Positions 1 through 10,361 of a stretch of DNA of 64,000 bases are shown piece by piece; positions within the stretch are counted from its first letter, which is position 1; every line of letters begins with the position of its first letter. Position numbers and translations under genes: made by a program. The stretch spans positions 129,922,027-129,986,026 of the forward strand of contig OY757023.1 of the NCBI GenBank assembly GCA_963580285.1, in the 5' to 3' direction. The notes beneath the pieces were generated by a model. It made no database searches, was not told the DNA's origin, and worked only from the letters and a program-made list of their open reading frames with translations. Origin of the DNA: Lucinisca nassula (taxonomy: Eukaryota; Mollusca; Bivalvia; Lucinida; Lucinidae).

Positions 1-152
1 GGTTTTAGTTTTACGTCCCACCAACAGCTAAGGTCATACGGAGACGGGACCTCGGTTTAAAGACTCATCCGAAAGTCTGGAGAAGCCCGGGATCGATCCT
101 GCGATCCCTAGTTTACAAGGCGATTAGCGGAACCACTGCACCACGGAGGCTT
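1..152 (-). mobile_element. SINE-D copy (tRNA-derived)
   Basis: Reverse strand reads AGAAGCCTCCGTGGTGCAGT, an anticodon-loop-like TTGTAAA, a GGATCGATCCCGG B-box-like segment, then the family body ending TGGGACGTAAAACT. Four other copies lie at 12297, 24005, 47359 and 58083. Cut by the window edge at its 3' end. Confidence 0.8.
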
Positions 153-715
153 CTAAAAGTCTTGGACAAGAACAAACATTTGAGCAGGTGCGTTGTCATG
201 GATAAGACACAGACCGTTTGTACGCCTATGTTTTATAGTGTGCATACTTATAAAATTTACTGGCGATTGCCTTTCCATTTGGTACCGGAATTTGAACAAT
301 GGATTCCATCGCAATTGAAGAATACCGCATACAAAACTTTTGCTGGGTTTTTCATTTTTTTCGCAATGGCCAGCCTTGCTTGATATTTTCGCAGCCACTG
401 CTTGTTTTTGAGGCGTCTCTGTGGCTCAAAATAATAGACCCATGTTTCATCACCTGTAAACAGTTCCGAAATTATACGTTTGTCACTTTTATGTGTACCT
501 TTTTATGTTCTTTTTTTTTCGCCATTTTATGCTGGTGGTCGGTCAAGAAACGCGGGACCCATCGTACACATACCTTTCTAAGTTTCAGCCTCTGAGTCAA
601 AATCTTATCAGCTAACAACACTGTCAGCAACTTCTGTCACCGTCAACCTTGCATCTTGTTTGTCCATATATGCCACAGCAGCAACATTAGCTTTTGTAGC
701 AGATTTACGTTGCTT
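153..715 (-). pseudogene. Mariner-type transposase relic
   Basis: On the - strand, frames with shifts between them read TGDETWVYYFEPQRRLKNKQ (about 460-400), PVPNGKAIASKFYK, and LIHDNAPAQMFVLVQDF (about 200-156). TGDETW and HDNA hold the first two catalytic aspartates of mariner DDD transposases. Several frameshifts and stops, plus loss of the third Asp where SINE-D begins, show it is dead. It resembles the better copy at 49100-50325. Confidence 0.75.
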
Positions 716-816
716 GTCGGGTCGAACAAAGGCCATCTTTCAGGTCAGTTTTACCAACTTTCAATATTTATTTCACCTGAAAATGGACCTTTTAGAGACA
801 ACAAATGTCCCATGTA

Positions 817-1163
817 TAGTAGAACTTCGATGGCTCGAACACCGATGGCTGGTTTACCATAGCTTAGTCGAACTCGCTCTTGAGCCCCTAGGGAAATCCT
901 TTTCACAAGCAATAGTGGGGGATAATTAAGAAGATTTTTGTCTTTTATCCTGCAAATGTATGCTGTGTGTACTCATTAGAATCGCCTCGATGAGGCGATT
1001 CTAATGAGTACACACAGCATACATTTTCATTACAGAACATCGTCAAGATATTCAAAAGTATCTCGTTATGCCTCCTGGCAGTAACCCTCAGTGGCTCGAA
1101 CTACCGCTGTGTCAAATAAATTTTCATGGTCCCAAAGTGGTTCGAGCCATCGAAGTTCAACTG
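817..1163. mobile_element. Pogo/Tigger-like MITE, 347 bp
   Basis: Ends TAGTAGAACTTCGATGGCTC and its inverse GAGCCATCGAAGTTCAACTG, flanked by TA. A second copy of exactly 347 bp in the other orientation is at 13268-13614. The TIR type (CAGTMGAACTTCGA) and TA target resemble pogo/Tigger elements. A near-perfect ~74-bp hairpin (954-1027, hairpin-1 variant) sits inside. Confidence 0.8.
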
Positions 1164-1237
1164 TATCTGACACAGTTCATTGTATGTCTGTGAAAATGAA
1201 ACACCTTTAATGTTTAATGTGGGCCTTAATTTCAAAG

Positions 1238-1323
<86 letters not shown>

Positions 1324-1710
1324 GCCTACAGTAAGGGCCTACACTCATAGATGAAGACTAAAGAGACTTTTACATATTTTTTGTTTAAAGGGACTTTCAT
1401 TTAAAAATAAAAAATGTAAATGTAGGGACTTGGGCAAGTCTAGGGTTGAGTGTACATGACTGAATTAACTTGAATATTCAATAACTTTTGGAAAGGAAAG
1501 GATCAGACCGAAGTTTCAAACGATTGTAGAAAATCACTCACCCGTGATATCATCGCTGCTTCCAGCAGCTCCTTGCAGCCACGCGCTGTGGTGGGCCATA
1601 ATTGACACAATTTAACGAACGCCCCCCCCCCCCCCCGCGTAGAAAAGATTTCACGACCACTGTCCAAGAAAGAATGTTACCGACTTGATGATAGATGTCG
1701 TTTCATATGG
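1164..1710. repeat. Simple repeats and unassigned sequence
   Basis: A (GT)n microsatellite of ~80 bp runs 1241-1320 and a C homopolymer lies at 1622-1636. Nothing else is recognised here. Confidence 0.85.
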
Positions 1711-1952
1711 GCCCCGTCAAGCGATTTTGGTACTTATCGCCTATTCGAGCAGCGAAGGCTCAGGCGAGCCTGCGCATCCGCGCAGTCTCGCCAGAACCTT
1801 CGCTGCTCGCTCGTACAAGCAGTGAATCAAGAGGAACCTTCAGATAGAAAGCCATATCCCTGGCCCCTCTGAATGGCTGGGCATGCGCAGTTAAAATTTG
1901 TCATGACGGAATGCTCGAAGACACAAATTCGCTTGGCGGGGCTCCTATGATG
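1711..1952. mobile_element. 242-bp MITE, copy 1
   Basis: Begins GGGCCCCGTCAAGCGATTTT and ends AATTCGCTTGGCGGGGCTC; these are imperfect inverted ends. Copy 2 at 50770-51012 is nearly identical. An inner palindrome GGCGAGCCTGCGC...GCGCAGTCTCGCC is present. Not a known coding unit. Confidence 0.65.
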
Positions 1953-1989
1953 GTTATTTGGGCTAATCAGCAGATGACAAATTGTTGAT

Positions 1990-2135
1990 ATTCATTACGA
2001 AAACACGACTATACAAATACATTGTAAATTTTACTGCCAAAAAATGAAAATTTTAAGATAAAAAGAAAGATAAGGTATACCCCTGTAAACTGTAGTGGGG
2101 CTCCATGGGGTCAGAATTATAGGTGTTTTCGTTTT
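1990..2135. mobile_element. Truncated hairpin MITE fragment
   Basis: Begins TTCATTACGAAAACACGACT, the same end as the MITE at 30424-30690, and ends with AGAATTATAGGTGTTTTCG. The middle hairpin is deleted. Confidence 0.6.
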
Positions 2136-3560
2136 TTTCACAGAAAACAGGACTTGACATCTTATGCAAATGAGATGTCAAATTCTGTTTTCTGGGAAAA
2201 GTTAGAAAAATATTTCGAAATGTCGTCTTCTGCTAAAGAAGAATACCCAGAATGCAGTTGGTTAACAAATATTATATATGTACCTTCTGGACCAGGAGAA
2301 CGATAACTTCTGGACAAGCGTTCTTGCTTACTGTCATATCCTTAATATTATGATATTATTTGTTCTTCATTGTTCGACATGCAAATGTTTCACGCTCTTC
2401 ATGCTGGGTATTTTCTTATGCCCCCCCCACCCCCATTTGAAGAATGGTGGAAGGGCATATAGCGTTGCCCCTGTCCGCCGTCCGTCCGTCCATTCGTTCG
2501 TTCGAAACTTAAACACAGGCAATAACTTTCTTATTTCTGGATGGACTTTGAAATTACTTTGTAGAAATGCTAACCATCATGAGACGATGTATCACGCGCA
2601 AAACCCAGTTCCGTACTTCAAAGGTCAAGGTCATACTTAGAGGTCAAAGGTCAAAAAAGGGGTCCTAAACTTAAACACGGTCAATAACTTACTTATTTCT
2701 GGATGGATTTTGAAATTACTTGGCAGAAATGTTAACCATCATAAGACGATGAATCATACACAAAACCCATATTCATACCTCCAAGGTCAAGTTCGTACTT
2801 AGAGGTTAAAGGTAAAAATAAGTGTTTAAAATTTAAACATGGTCAATAACTTTCTTATTTCTGAATGGAGTTTGAAATTACTAGGCAGAAATGTTAGTCA
2901 TCATGAGACAATTTGCCTCACACAAAACTAAGGTCCTTCCCTCCAAGGTAACGATCATACTTAGAGGTCAAAGATTAAAAAAGGGTCCAAATCTTAAACA
3001 CAGTCAATAACTTAGTTATTTTTCGATGGATTCTGAAATTACTTGGCAGAAATGTTAACCTTCATGAGACGATATGTCATACCCAGACATAAAAGGTGAA
3101 GAAAAATGTATTTTTCTTATGTTCGGTTATTCTGAATGGATTTGGAAATTACTTGGTAGAAATGTTAACCATCATCAGTCAGTGTGTCATACGCAAGACC
3201 AGGTTGGTACATCCAAGGTGAAGGTCATATTTACAGGTCAAAGGTGAAGACAAGTGTTTTTTCTTGTGTCCGCTCAGTATCTTTGTTGTTTCTTGGATGA
3301 AGTTTTCAGGCGGGTGCATCCGTGTCCTGTGAACGCATTTCTAGTTTTTTCAAACAGACGACATTTTCAAACAGTTTTCGTTGTTGTTTTTTTTTGTCAG
3401 AAAACAGGACTAGGCATCACATGAATGAGAAGTCTAATAATCCTGTTTTCTGGAGAAAATAGAATATATATATCAATAATATCTCGTCTTAATCATATTT
3501 GAGAAATGTTACTATTTGTGTGTTCTAAGATGGCTGACGAGAGCGATTCTAGCTCTGAAC
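2136..3560 (+). repeat. Tandem array with DR1-like motifs (~160-bp unit)
   Basis: A head module at 2425-2510 (GGGCATATAGCGTTGCCC, then CCGTCCGTCC) is followed by about five units of ~160 bp. Each reads TCAATAACTT..TTATTTCTGGATGG..GAAATTACTTGGCAGAAATG..AAGGTCAAGGTCATACTTAG..AGGTCAAAGGT. Perfect DR1 AGGTCAAAGGTCA occurs at 2642. The tail is around 3300-3345. Hairpins of type CAGAAAACAGGACT...CCTGTTTTCTG lie on both sides (2140-2200, 3400-3455), suggesting one mobile unit. No gene. Confidence 0.75.
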
Positions 3561-3562
3561 TG

Positions 3563-3851
3563 CCGGCCTCGGTAGCTCAGTCGGATGCGCGTCTGACTGG
3601 TAATCAGTAGGAAGCGGGTTCGATACCGGCAATATTCTTTCGTGGAGATTGATCATGAAATCTTTTCTACGGTCATTCTCTTCCTTCTCGCTGATTCAAG
3701 GGCACTTGTCGGTTTCTGGCGAAAGAATGTGCAATGTACTGGTTAACCGCTTACGTATAAGCCTGCCCAGGAAAAGTGTGGATAGCTAAACTGACCGGGT
3801 CAAAAATTACCTAAAAAGTGTTGACTGGGCCGTTAAATTCCCATACAAACC
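3563..3851 (+). mobile_element. SINE-B copy
   Basis: tRNA-like head GCCTCGGTAGCTCAGTCGGA with B-box GGGTTCGATACC, body with ACTGGTTAACCGCTTACGTA, and tail TTGACTGGGCCGTTAAATTC before CAAACCAACAAAA. Nearly full length. Confidence 0.85.
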
Positions 3852-4055
3852 AACAAAATATCTCAAGCCCCGCCGCCCAATAAAACCAATAGGTTTATAT
3901 GCATGGACGGCCCGACTCATACTTTGCCTGGACAGGCTAAATGTACTATGGTGCGTTTTCTTCAGCTCTGCGTATAAGTCTGCCCAGGAAAGTTAGGATA
4001 GGTAAACTGACCGGCTCAAAAATGACCTAAAATAATGTTGACTGGGCCGTTAAAC
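3852..4055 (+). mobile_element. SINE-A / SINE-B chimeric fragment
   Basis: 3852-3975 is SINE-A body (TCTCAAGCCCCGCCGCCCAA to CAGCTCTGCG). It passes directly into SINE-B 3' half (GTATAAGTCTGCCCAGGAAA to GGGCCGTTAAACTCC). The join lies inside the core both families share. Confidence 0.65.
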
Positions 4056-4779
4056 TCCGAGTTACGTCCCTTTGATTGCTGAAAATGACGACTTTTGACC
4101 TTGTCATCACCGTAGCCCCTTCAGTTTTGATCGGATCTTTCTGAAACTTATATGTAAGGCGGCTGGGGATAAAACCTCGGACAGGTTCGAAAACCGACCA
4201 AGTGGGCCCATTTATCATAGAGTTACGCCTCTTTGATTGCTGAAAATGCCGATTTTTTTACCTTTTCATCACCGTAACCCCTTCAGTTTTGATCGGATCT
4301 TTCTGAAACTTATATGTAAGGTGGCTGGGGAGAAAACCGCGAATGAGTTTGCATACCGGCCAAATTGGCCCATTCATTATAGAGCACCGTCGCCCCTTCA
4401 GTTTTGATCGGATCGTTTATCATAGAGTTACGTCCCTTTGATTGCTGAAAATGCCTATTTTACCTTGCCATCACCGTAGCCCCTTTAGTTTTGATCAGAT
4501 CTTTCTGAAACTTATATGTATTGTGGCTGGGGATAAAATCTCGGATGAGTTCGAAAATCGGCCAAGTCGGCCAATTTATCATAGAGTTACATCCCTTTGA
4601 TTGCTGAATATGCCGATTTTTTAACTTGTCATCACTGTAGCCCTTCAGTTTTGATTGGAACCTCCTGAAACTTATGTACAAGTAAGTCATGGTTAAAACC
4701 TCGGAAGAGTTTGAACACTAGCGACGTGGGTCGATTACTGACGGAGTCATGTCCCCTCCTTTGCTGAAAATGCTTATTT
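4056..4779 (+). repeat. ~175-bp tandem array, left part
   Basis: Units read GAGTTACGTCCCTTTGATTG, CTGAAAATGCC, CATCACCGTAGCCCCTTCAG, TTTTGATCGGATCTTTCTGA, AACTTATATGTAAGGTGGCT. About four to five degraded units. The array resumes at 6681, so the element at 4780-6680 split it. Short ORFs here are repeat translations only. Confidence 0.75.
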
Positions 4780-6680
4780 ATCTAAGAGATTCGGGGGCAT
4801 ATAGTTTTTGGTCTGTCTGTCTGTCTGTTTGTCTGTTTGTCTGTCTACAAAAACCTTAACATTGGGCATAACTTTTGAATGGTAACAGATAGAGCTTTCA
4901 TATTTCACATGTGTATACCTTATCACAAGACCTTCCAGTGGTACCATAATTTTTGATCTCGTGACCTTGAACTTGACCTTTGACCTATTTTTTTCAATTT
5001 TTTTTAAAAACATTAACATTGGCCATAACTTTCGATTGGTAAGTGATAGGGCTTTCATATTTCACATGTGCATGCCTTGTCACAAGACCTTTCTCGTGGT
5101 ACCATAATTTTTGACCTTGTGACCTTGACCGTGATGTTTGACCTACTTTTTAAAAACTTTAACATTGGCCATAACTTTCGATTGGTAAGTAGTAGGGCTT
5201 TCATATTTCACACGTGTACTCCTTGTCACAAGACCTTTCTAGTGGTACCATAATTTTTGTCCATCCAGACCCCCCCCCCCCTCAAGGTCAAGGTCACTGT
5301 GGCTATTTTTAGAAAAACTTTGTCATCGCTCTAGCGCCAACATTTCTTTACTGATTTCAATATAACTTCACACAAATGTTCCTTATGACAATATCTCGAG
5401 CGAGTTCGACTTTCAAGGTCATGACCTCAAGGTCAAGGTCACTGTGGCTATTTTTAGAAAAACTTTGTCATCGCTCTAGCGCCTACATTTCTTCACCAAT
5501 TTCAATATAAATTCACACAAATGTTCCTTATGACAATATCTCTAGTGAGTTCGACTTTCAAGGTCAAGGTAACTGTGGCTATTTTTAGAAAAACTTTGTC
5601 ATCGCTCTAGCGACTACATTTCTTCACCTATTTCAATATAATTTCACACAAATGTTCCTTATGACAATATCTCTAGTGAGTTCGACTTTCAAGGTCAAGG
5701 TCACTGTGGCTATTTTTAGAAAAACTTTGTCATCGCTCTAGCGCTTACATTCTTCACTGATTTCAATATAACTTCACACAAATGTTCCTTATGACAATAT
5801 CTCAAGCGATTTCGACTTTCAAGGTCAAGGTCACTGTGGATATTTTTAGAAAAACTTTGTCATCGCTCTAGCGACTACATTTCTTCACTGATTTCAATAT
5901 AACTTCACACAAATGTTCCTTATGACAATAACTCGAGCGAGTTCGACTTTCAAGGTCAAGGTCACTGTGGCTATTTTTAGAAAAACTTTGTCATTGCTCT
6001 AGCGCTTACATTTTTTCACCAATTTCAATATAATTTCACATAAATGTTCCTTATGACAATATCTCGAGGAATTTTGACTTTCAAGGTCAAGGTCACTGTG
6101 GCTATTTTTTGAAAAACTTTGCCATCGCTCTAGCACCTACATTTATTGATGGATTTTAATAGAACTTCACACAAATGTTTCTTATGATGACATCTCGAGT
6201 TGCTTTGACTTTCAAGGTCATGACCTCAAGGTCAAGGTCACTGTGGCTATTTTTAGAAAAACTTTGTCATCGCTCTACCGCTTACATTTATTAACAGATT
6301 TTAATATAACTTCACACAAAAGATGCTTATGATAATATCTTGAGCAAGATCTACTTTCGCGGTCAAGGTCACTATGGCTATTTTTAGAGAAACATTGTCA
6401 TCACTCTAGTTTTACCTTGTTACCTTGGTGTTTGACCTTTTTTTAAAAATTTAACATTGGCCATAACTTTCAATTGGTAAGTGATAGGGCTTTCATATTT
6501 CACGTGTGCATACTATGTCACAAGACCTTTTCAACAATCCCATAATTTTTTACCTTGTGACCTTGACCTACTTTTTTAAGACTTGAACATTGGACATACC
6601 TTTTGATTGCTTAGTGATACTGCTTTCATATTTAACATGCGCTGTCCGGGGGCATCAGTGTTTCACAAACACATCTTGTT
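4780..6680 (+). mobile_element. Tandem-repeat-carrying element nested in another array
   Basis: Head ATTCGGGGGCATATAGTTTT, a (GTCT)n tract, ~165-bp units (AACATTGGCCATAACTTTCG...), a nine-unit ~130-bp array, two more ~165-bp units, and tail GGGGGCATCAGTGTTTCACA to ATCTTGTT. The flanks on both sides belong to one broken ~175-bp unit (..AATGCTTATTT | GACATTGTCATCACC..). No clear target duplication, so a Helitron-like mode is possible but unproven. Confidence 0.6.
5265..6410 (+). repeat. ~130-bp satellite, nine units
   Basis: ACTGTGGCTATTTTTAGAAA (or a one-base variant) recurs at about 5292, 5441, 5571, 5702, 5832, 5963, 6096, 6239 and 6370. Most units carry TCAAGGTCAAGGTCA; longer spacings hold an extra ATGACCTCAAGGTCA copy. 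The unit also has TTTGTCATCGCTCTAGCG and CACACAAATGTTCCTTATGA. Confidence 0.9.
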
Positions 6681-8040
6681 GACATTGTCATCACCATAGC
6701 CCTTTCAGTTTTCATCGGATCTTTTTGTAACTTACATGTTAGTAAGTAAGGGATATAGCCTTGACTGAGTTCAAAAATTGGTGAGGTCGGCATATATTTC
6801 AGAGAGTTATGTCCCCCTTGATTATAAGAAAGGCCTATTTTTGACATTGTCAGCACCGTAGCCCCTTCATTTTGGATCGGATCTTCCTGAAACTTACATA
6901 CAAATAAGTTGGGGTTAATAGCTTGGATACGTTCGAAAATTAGCAATGTAGGTCGATTACTCATTGAGTTATATCCCTTAGTTTGCTGAAAATGCTTAGT
7001 TTTGACCTTGTCATCCCCGTAACCCATTCAATTTTGGTTGGATCTTCTTGAAACTTACAAACTAGTAAGTCAGGGATAAAGGCTCGGATGAATTCGAAAA
7101 CTGGGGAGTTTGGCTTATATATATTGTAGAATTGCGCCCCCTTTACTGCTGAAAATGTCTTTTTTTTTACCTTGTTAACACCATAGCTTCATTTTTCATC
7201 GGATCGTCTTGAAACATTTACATGTGAGTAAGTGAGGGATAAAACCTCGGCTGAGTTAAAAAATTGGTGAGGTCAGCCTATATTTCAGCGTTATGTACCC
7301 CTCGATTACAGAAAATGCCTATTTTTGACCTTGTCATCACCGTAGCTCCTTCAGTGTTAAACATACATGTTAGTAAGTCACGGATAAAATGGATGAGTTC
7401 GTAAACTGATGAGGTCAGGCCGTTTATCATAGAGTTACATCCCTTGGATTGCAGGAAATGCCCTTTTTTGACCTTATCTCTTTCAGTTTTCATCGGATCT
7501 TCTTGAAACTTATATGCTAGTAAGTAGGGATAAAAGTTCAGAAAGTTTGAAAACTAGCAATGCCAGGCAATTAATCATGGAGTTATGTCCCCTGCTTGGC
7601 TGAAAATGCTTATTTTCGACCTTGTCATCACTGCTGCCGCTTCACTTTCGATCGGATCTTCATGAAACTTACACCCAAGTACATGTAAGTCAGGCAGAAA
7701 AGCTCGGAGGAGTTGAAAACTGGTGAGGTTTGCCTATTTATCATAGAGTTACATCCCTTTGGCTGCAGCAATTGATGGCTTATTTTTGACCTTGTCATCA
7801 CTTTATATCGGATCTTCTTGAAAGTTACATATAAGCAAGTCAGAGACAAAAGCTTGAGTGAGTTTGAAAACCGTTGAGGTCAGCCAATTTATCATAGAGT
7901 TACATTCTACTTGATTGCAAAATATGCTTACGGGTCATCACCTTGTCCTCGCATGAATCCTTCAGTAAAGGTTGGCACTTCCTGAAACTTTGAATCTGTT
8001 AGCTCAGGTGAGCGATATAGGATCATCCTGGTCCTCTTGT
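6681..8040 (+). repeat. ~175-bp tandem array, right part
   Basis: About seven degraded units of the array seen at 4056-4779 (CATCACCGTAGCCCCTTCA, GATCGGATCTTCCTGAAACT, AGTAAGTCAGGGATAAAA). Ends near 7990 in CCTGAAACTTTGAATCTGTT. Confidence 0.7.
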
Positions 8041-8126
8041 TTTTTCTCCAAGCCCCGATGGGCTGGGGACAAGCGGGGTGGTAGAACCAACCAAACAAAG
8101 TAGATAGAAGAGTTTAACGGGCCACG

Positions 8127-8175
8127 ACCATCGGGGCTTGCAGGAATAGATTTGCTGCGTGTATGAGTACTGGTA
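8127..8175 (-). mobile_element. SINE-A, 5' part, split by a later insertion
   Basis: CATCGGGGCTTGCAGGAATA to GAGTACTGGTA matches the start of SINE-A on this strand. The rest resumes at 10168. Another SINE-A end on the opposite strand (CCAAGCCCCGATGGGC) lies at 8046. Confidence 0.7.
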
Positions 8176-8504
8176 TATGGGGCGCCGTTTAACTATTTAA
8201 TCCGTATTTATAGATATTCATTAATCAGATTTATGGATATCCATAAATTAGCCGAATAATGGATATCCATAATTCGAATTATGGATATCCATAAATCGAA
8301 TTATGGATATCCATAATTCGATTTATGGATATCATTAATTCAGGTCGATTTATGGTTATCCATAATTCGATTTATGGATATCCATAATCGAATTATGGAT
8401 ATCCATAATTCGATTTATGGATATCCATTATTCCTCTGATTTATGGATATCCATAATTCGAATACGGATATTCATAATTCGAATTATGGATATCCATAAA
8501 TCAC

Positions 8505-9105
8505 CGTCAAGGCTTTTGGTTTAATGATTTCTCCCTAAGACACGTGATTGTTTAATTTGAAAATCTTCAAGGTTTTCCTCATCGCTGGAAGTTGATGGCC
8601 ATTCAAAGGGCTCTGCCGTGCAGCCTTTTCTGCATGTAAGGCTTCCAAAGCAACGGACGCCGTACGCTGAACGCCCGCCACGCGTGCAGTTAAATATCGG
8701 AACCAGCCGTAAGATCTTGAAATTCCGGCATCCTGTCCCTCGGAATCACCTCTATGAGGACTGCGCACCTAAGAACACTGAAAGTCGGATGTAAGATAAT
8801 AATAATCCAAACAGGCAATCCGTGCATGCTTTCTGGAGAAAAATGCACATGGTCGTTATACAGAAAAATTCCTATATTAAGACCACTTTTGAACAGTTCC
8901 AAAGGTGGTCCCTGACCGGAGGACATTGTGTGCAGAATTCACGAAGAAAGAATAACTGCACCTTTCTAAATACGCTTTTTAAAGCAGAATTAGTTTTAAT
9001 TTTAGATGATCTTAATAGCAGAATTCCACTGTATATAGTATTAACATCTATCCATATAATACTCTACTTAAGATGTATGGAGTACCAGGCAAATTCAGAT
9101 ATACC
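8505..9105. other. Unassigned centre of the 1992-bp element
   Basis: About 600 bp with only short open frames on both strands and no motif I recognise. No repeat match elsewhere in the window. Confidence 0.5.
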
Positions 9106-9655
9106 TCCTGGCCCCCGCCTATTGGGGCTTGGAGAAATAGATTTGGCTGCATGAGTTGAGAGTACTGGTAAACCGTTTAGAAGGTCTAAGCCTGTCCAAA
9201 CAAAGTCGTACGAGTCAATGGGCAACAAGGATTGAGATGTTTGTTTGTATTTGAGTTTAACGGCCCAGTCAACACTTATTTAGGTAATTTTTTGGCCGGT
9301 CAGTTTACCTATCCACACTTTTTCTGGGAAGCCTTAACCAGTACAGTGCACATTCTTTCGCCAGAAACTGACAATTGCCCTTCTTGAATCAGCGAAAGGG
9401 AGAGAATGAACATAGAAAATATTTCATGATCAATCTCCACGAAAGAATGTTGTCAACCCTGGAAGGTATCGAACCCGCGTCCTCCTGATCACCAGTCAGA
9501 CGCGCATCCGACTGAGCTACCGAGGCCGGCGGGATTGAATTGTCATTTCATCTCAATGAAGGCTTAATGTCCAACATAATTGGAAGCAACGTCTTCAAAA
9601 TGACCTAAATAGTATGGAAGGGGACGTTTAACCTCAAATCAAACAAAACATATCT
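9106..9655 (-). mobile_element. SINE-A interrupted by SINE-B
   Basis: SINE-A parts lie at 9106-9239 (GGCCCCCGCCTATTGGGGCT to GGATTGAGATG) and 9530-9655 (TGTCATTTCATCTCAATG to ACGTTTAACCTCAAATCAAA). SINE-B, also on the - strand, fills 9240-9529, ending in the tRNA-like head at ~9530. Its flanks GGATTGAGATG and GGATTGAATTG are an imperfect 11-bp target duplication. Confidence 0.75.
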
Positions 9656-10167
9656 CTCCTACACCATAGGCCACCACTAAGCCTACCCTACATTACCTGC
9701 ATCTCCATCCCGGCTTTTATTACACATCTAAATCGTGAATTTGACGCGAAAAGTCATTTTTTTTTTTTTGCAAAGGGAGCAATTATTATTCATTAGGTTT
9801 ATTTGCAGAGTTGAATTATGGATATCCATAATTCGATTTATGGATATCCATAAATCAACCGAATAATGGATATCCATAATTCGAATTAAGGATATCCATA
9901 ATTCTATTTATGGATATCCATATATCGATCTAAATTAATGATATCCATAAATCGATTTATGGATATCCATAATTCGATTTATGGATATCCCTAATTTGAT
10001 TTATGGATATCCATAAATCAGCCGAATAATAGATATCCATAATTCGATTTATGGATATCAATAAATCGAATAATGGCTATCCATTATTCGATTTATGGAT
10101 ATCATTAATTCAGTTCGATTTATTGATATCTATAAATACGGATTAAATAGTAAAACGGCGCCCCATA

Positions 10168-10361
10168 CTGGTAAACTGCTGTGAGTGTCTAAGCCTGCCC
10201 AGGTAAAGTGGTGGGCGCCGGACCGCCCCTACATTAAACGTCTTTGCTTTGTTTGGGATGTCATATTATCTCAATGTCGGGTAAAAGTCCCACAAATTTG
10301 GAAGCAACGTCTCCTAAATGATTGAAATAGTGTTTACTGGAACGTAAAACCGCAATTTAAT
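10168..10361 (-). mobile_element. SINE-A, 3' part
   Basis: Continues the copy at 8127-8175: ACTGGTAAACTGCTGTGAGT, TAAGCCTGCCCAGG, TTGGAAGCAACGTCTCCTAA, GGAACGTAAAACC. The tail is decayed. Confidence 0.7.

Larger units (their letters stand above)
8176..10167. mobile_element. TIR element with ATGGATATCCAT palindrome arms, 1992 bp
   Basis: Ends TATGGGGCGCCGTTTAACTA and TAGTAAAACGGCGCCCCATA are inverted, ~40 bp matching through CCGTATTTATAGATAT. Direct copies of CTGGTA lie at 8170-8175 and 10168-10173 (TACTGGTA if read as 8 bp on the left). The SINE-A reading continues across it. Both inner arms (8214-8504, 9806-10140) are runs of TTATGGATATCCATAA joined by TTCGA/ATCGA spacers. The middle holds other SINEs and no transposase. 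Confidence 0.75.

Noticed and set aside
954..1027. Perfect hairpins as transcription terminators
   Set aside because: They lie within MITEs at many loci, often without a following T run, and intrinsic terminators are not expected in this genome type.
2165..2175. ATGCAAAT octamer as a regulatory element
   Set aside because: Single occurrence in an AT-rich small hairpin next to a repeat; no context supports a function.
3563..3635. tRNA genes in SINE-B, SINE-C and SINE-D heads
   Set aside because: They are diverged tRNA-like heads attached to SINE bodies, present in many copies, so not called as tRNA genes.
5265..6410. Regularly spaced repeats as a CRISPR array
   Set aside because: Units are ~130 bp of continuous similar sequence with no unique spacers, in a eukaryotic intron-bearing locus.
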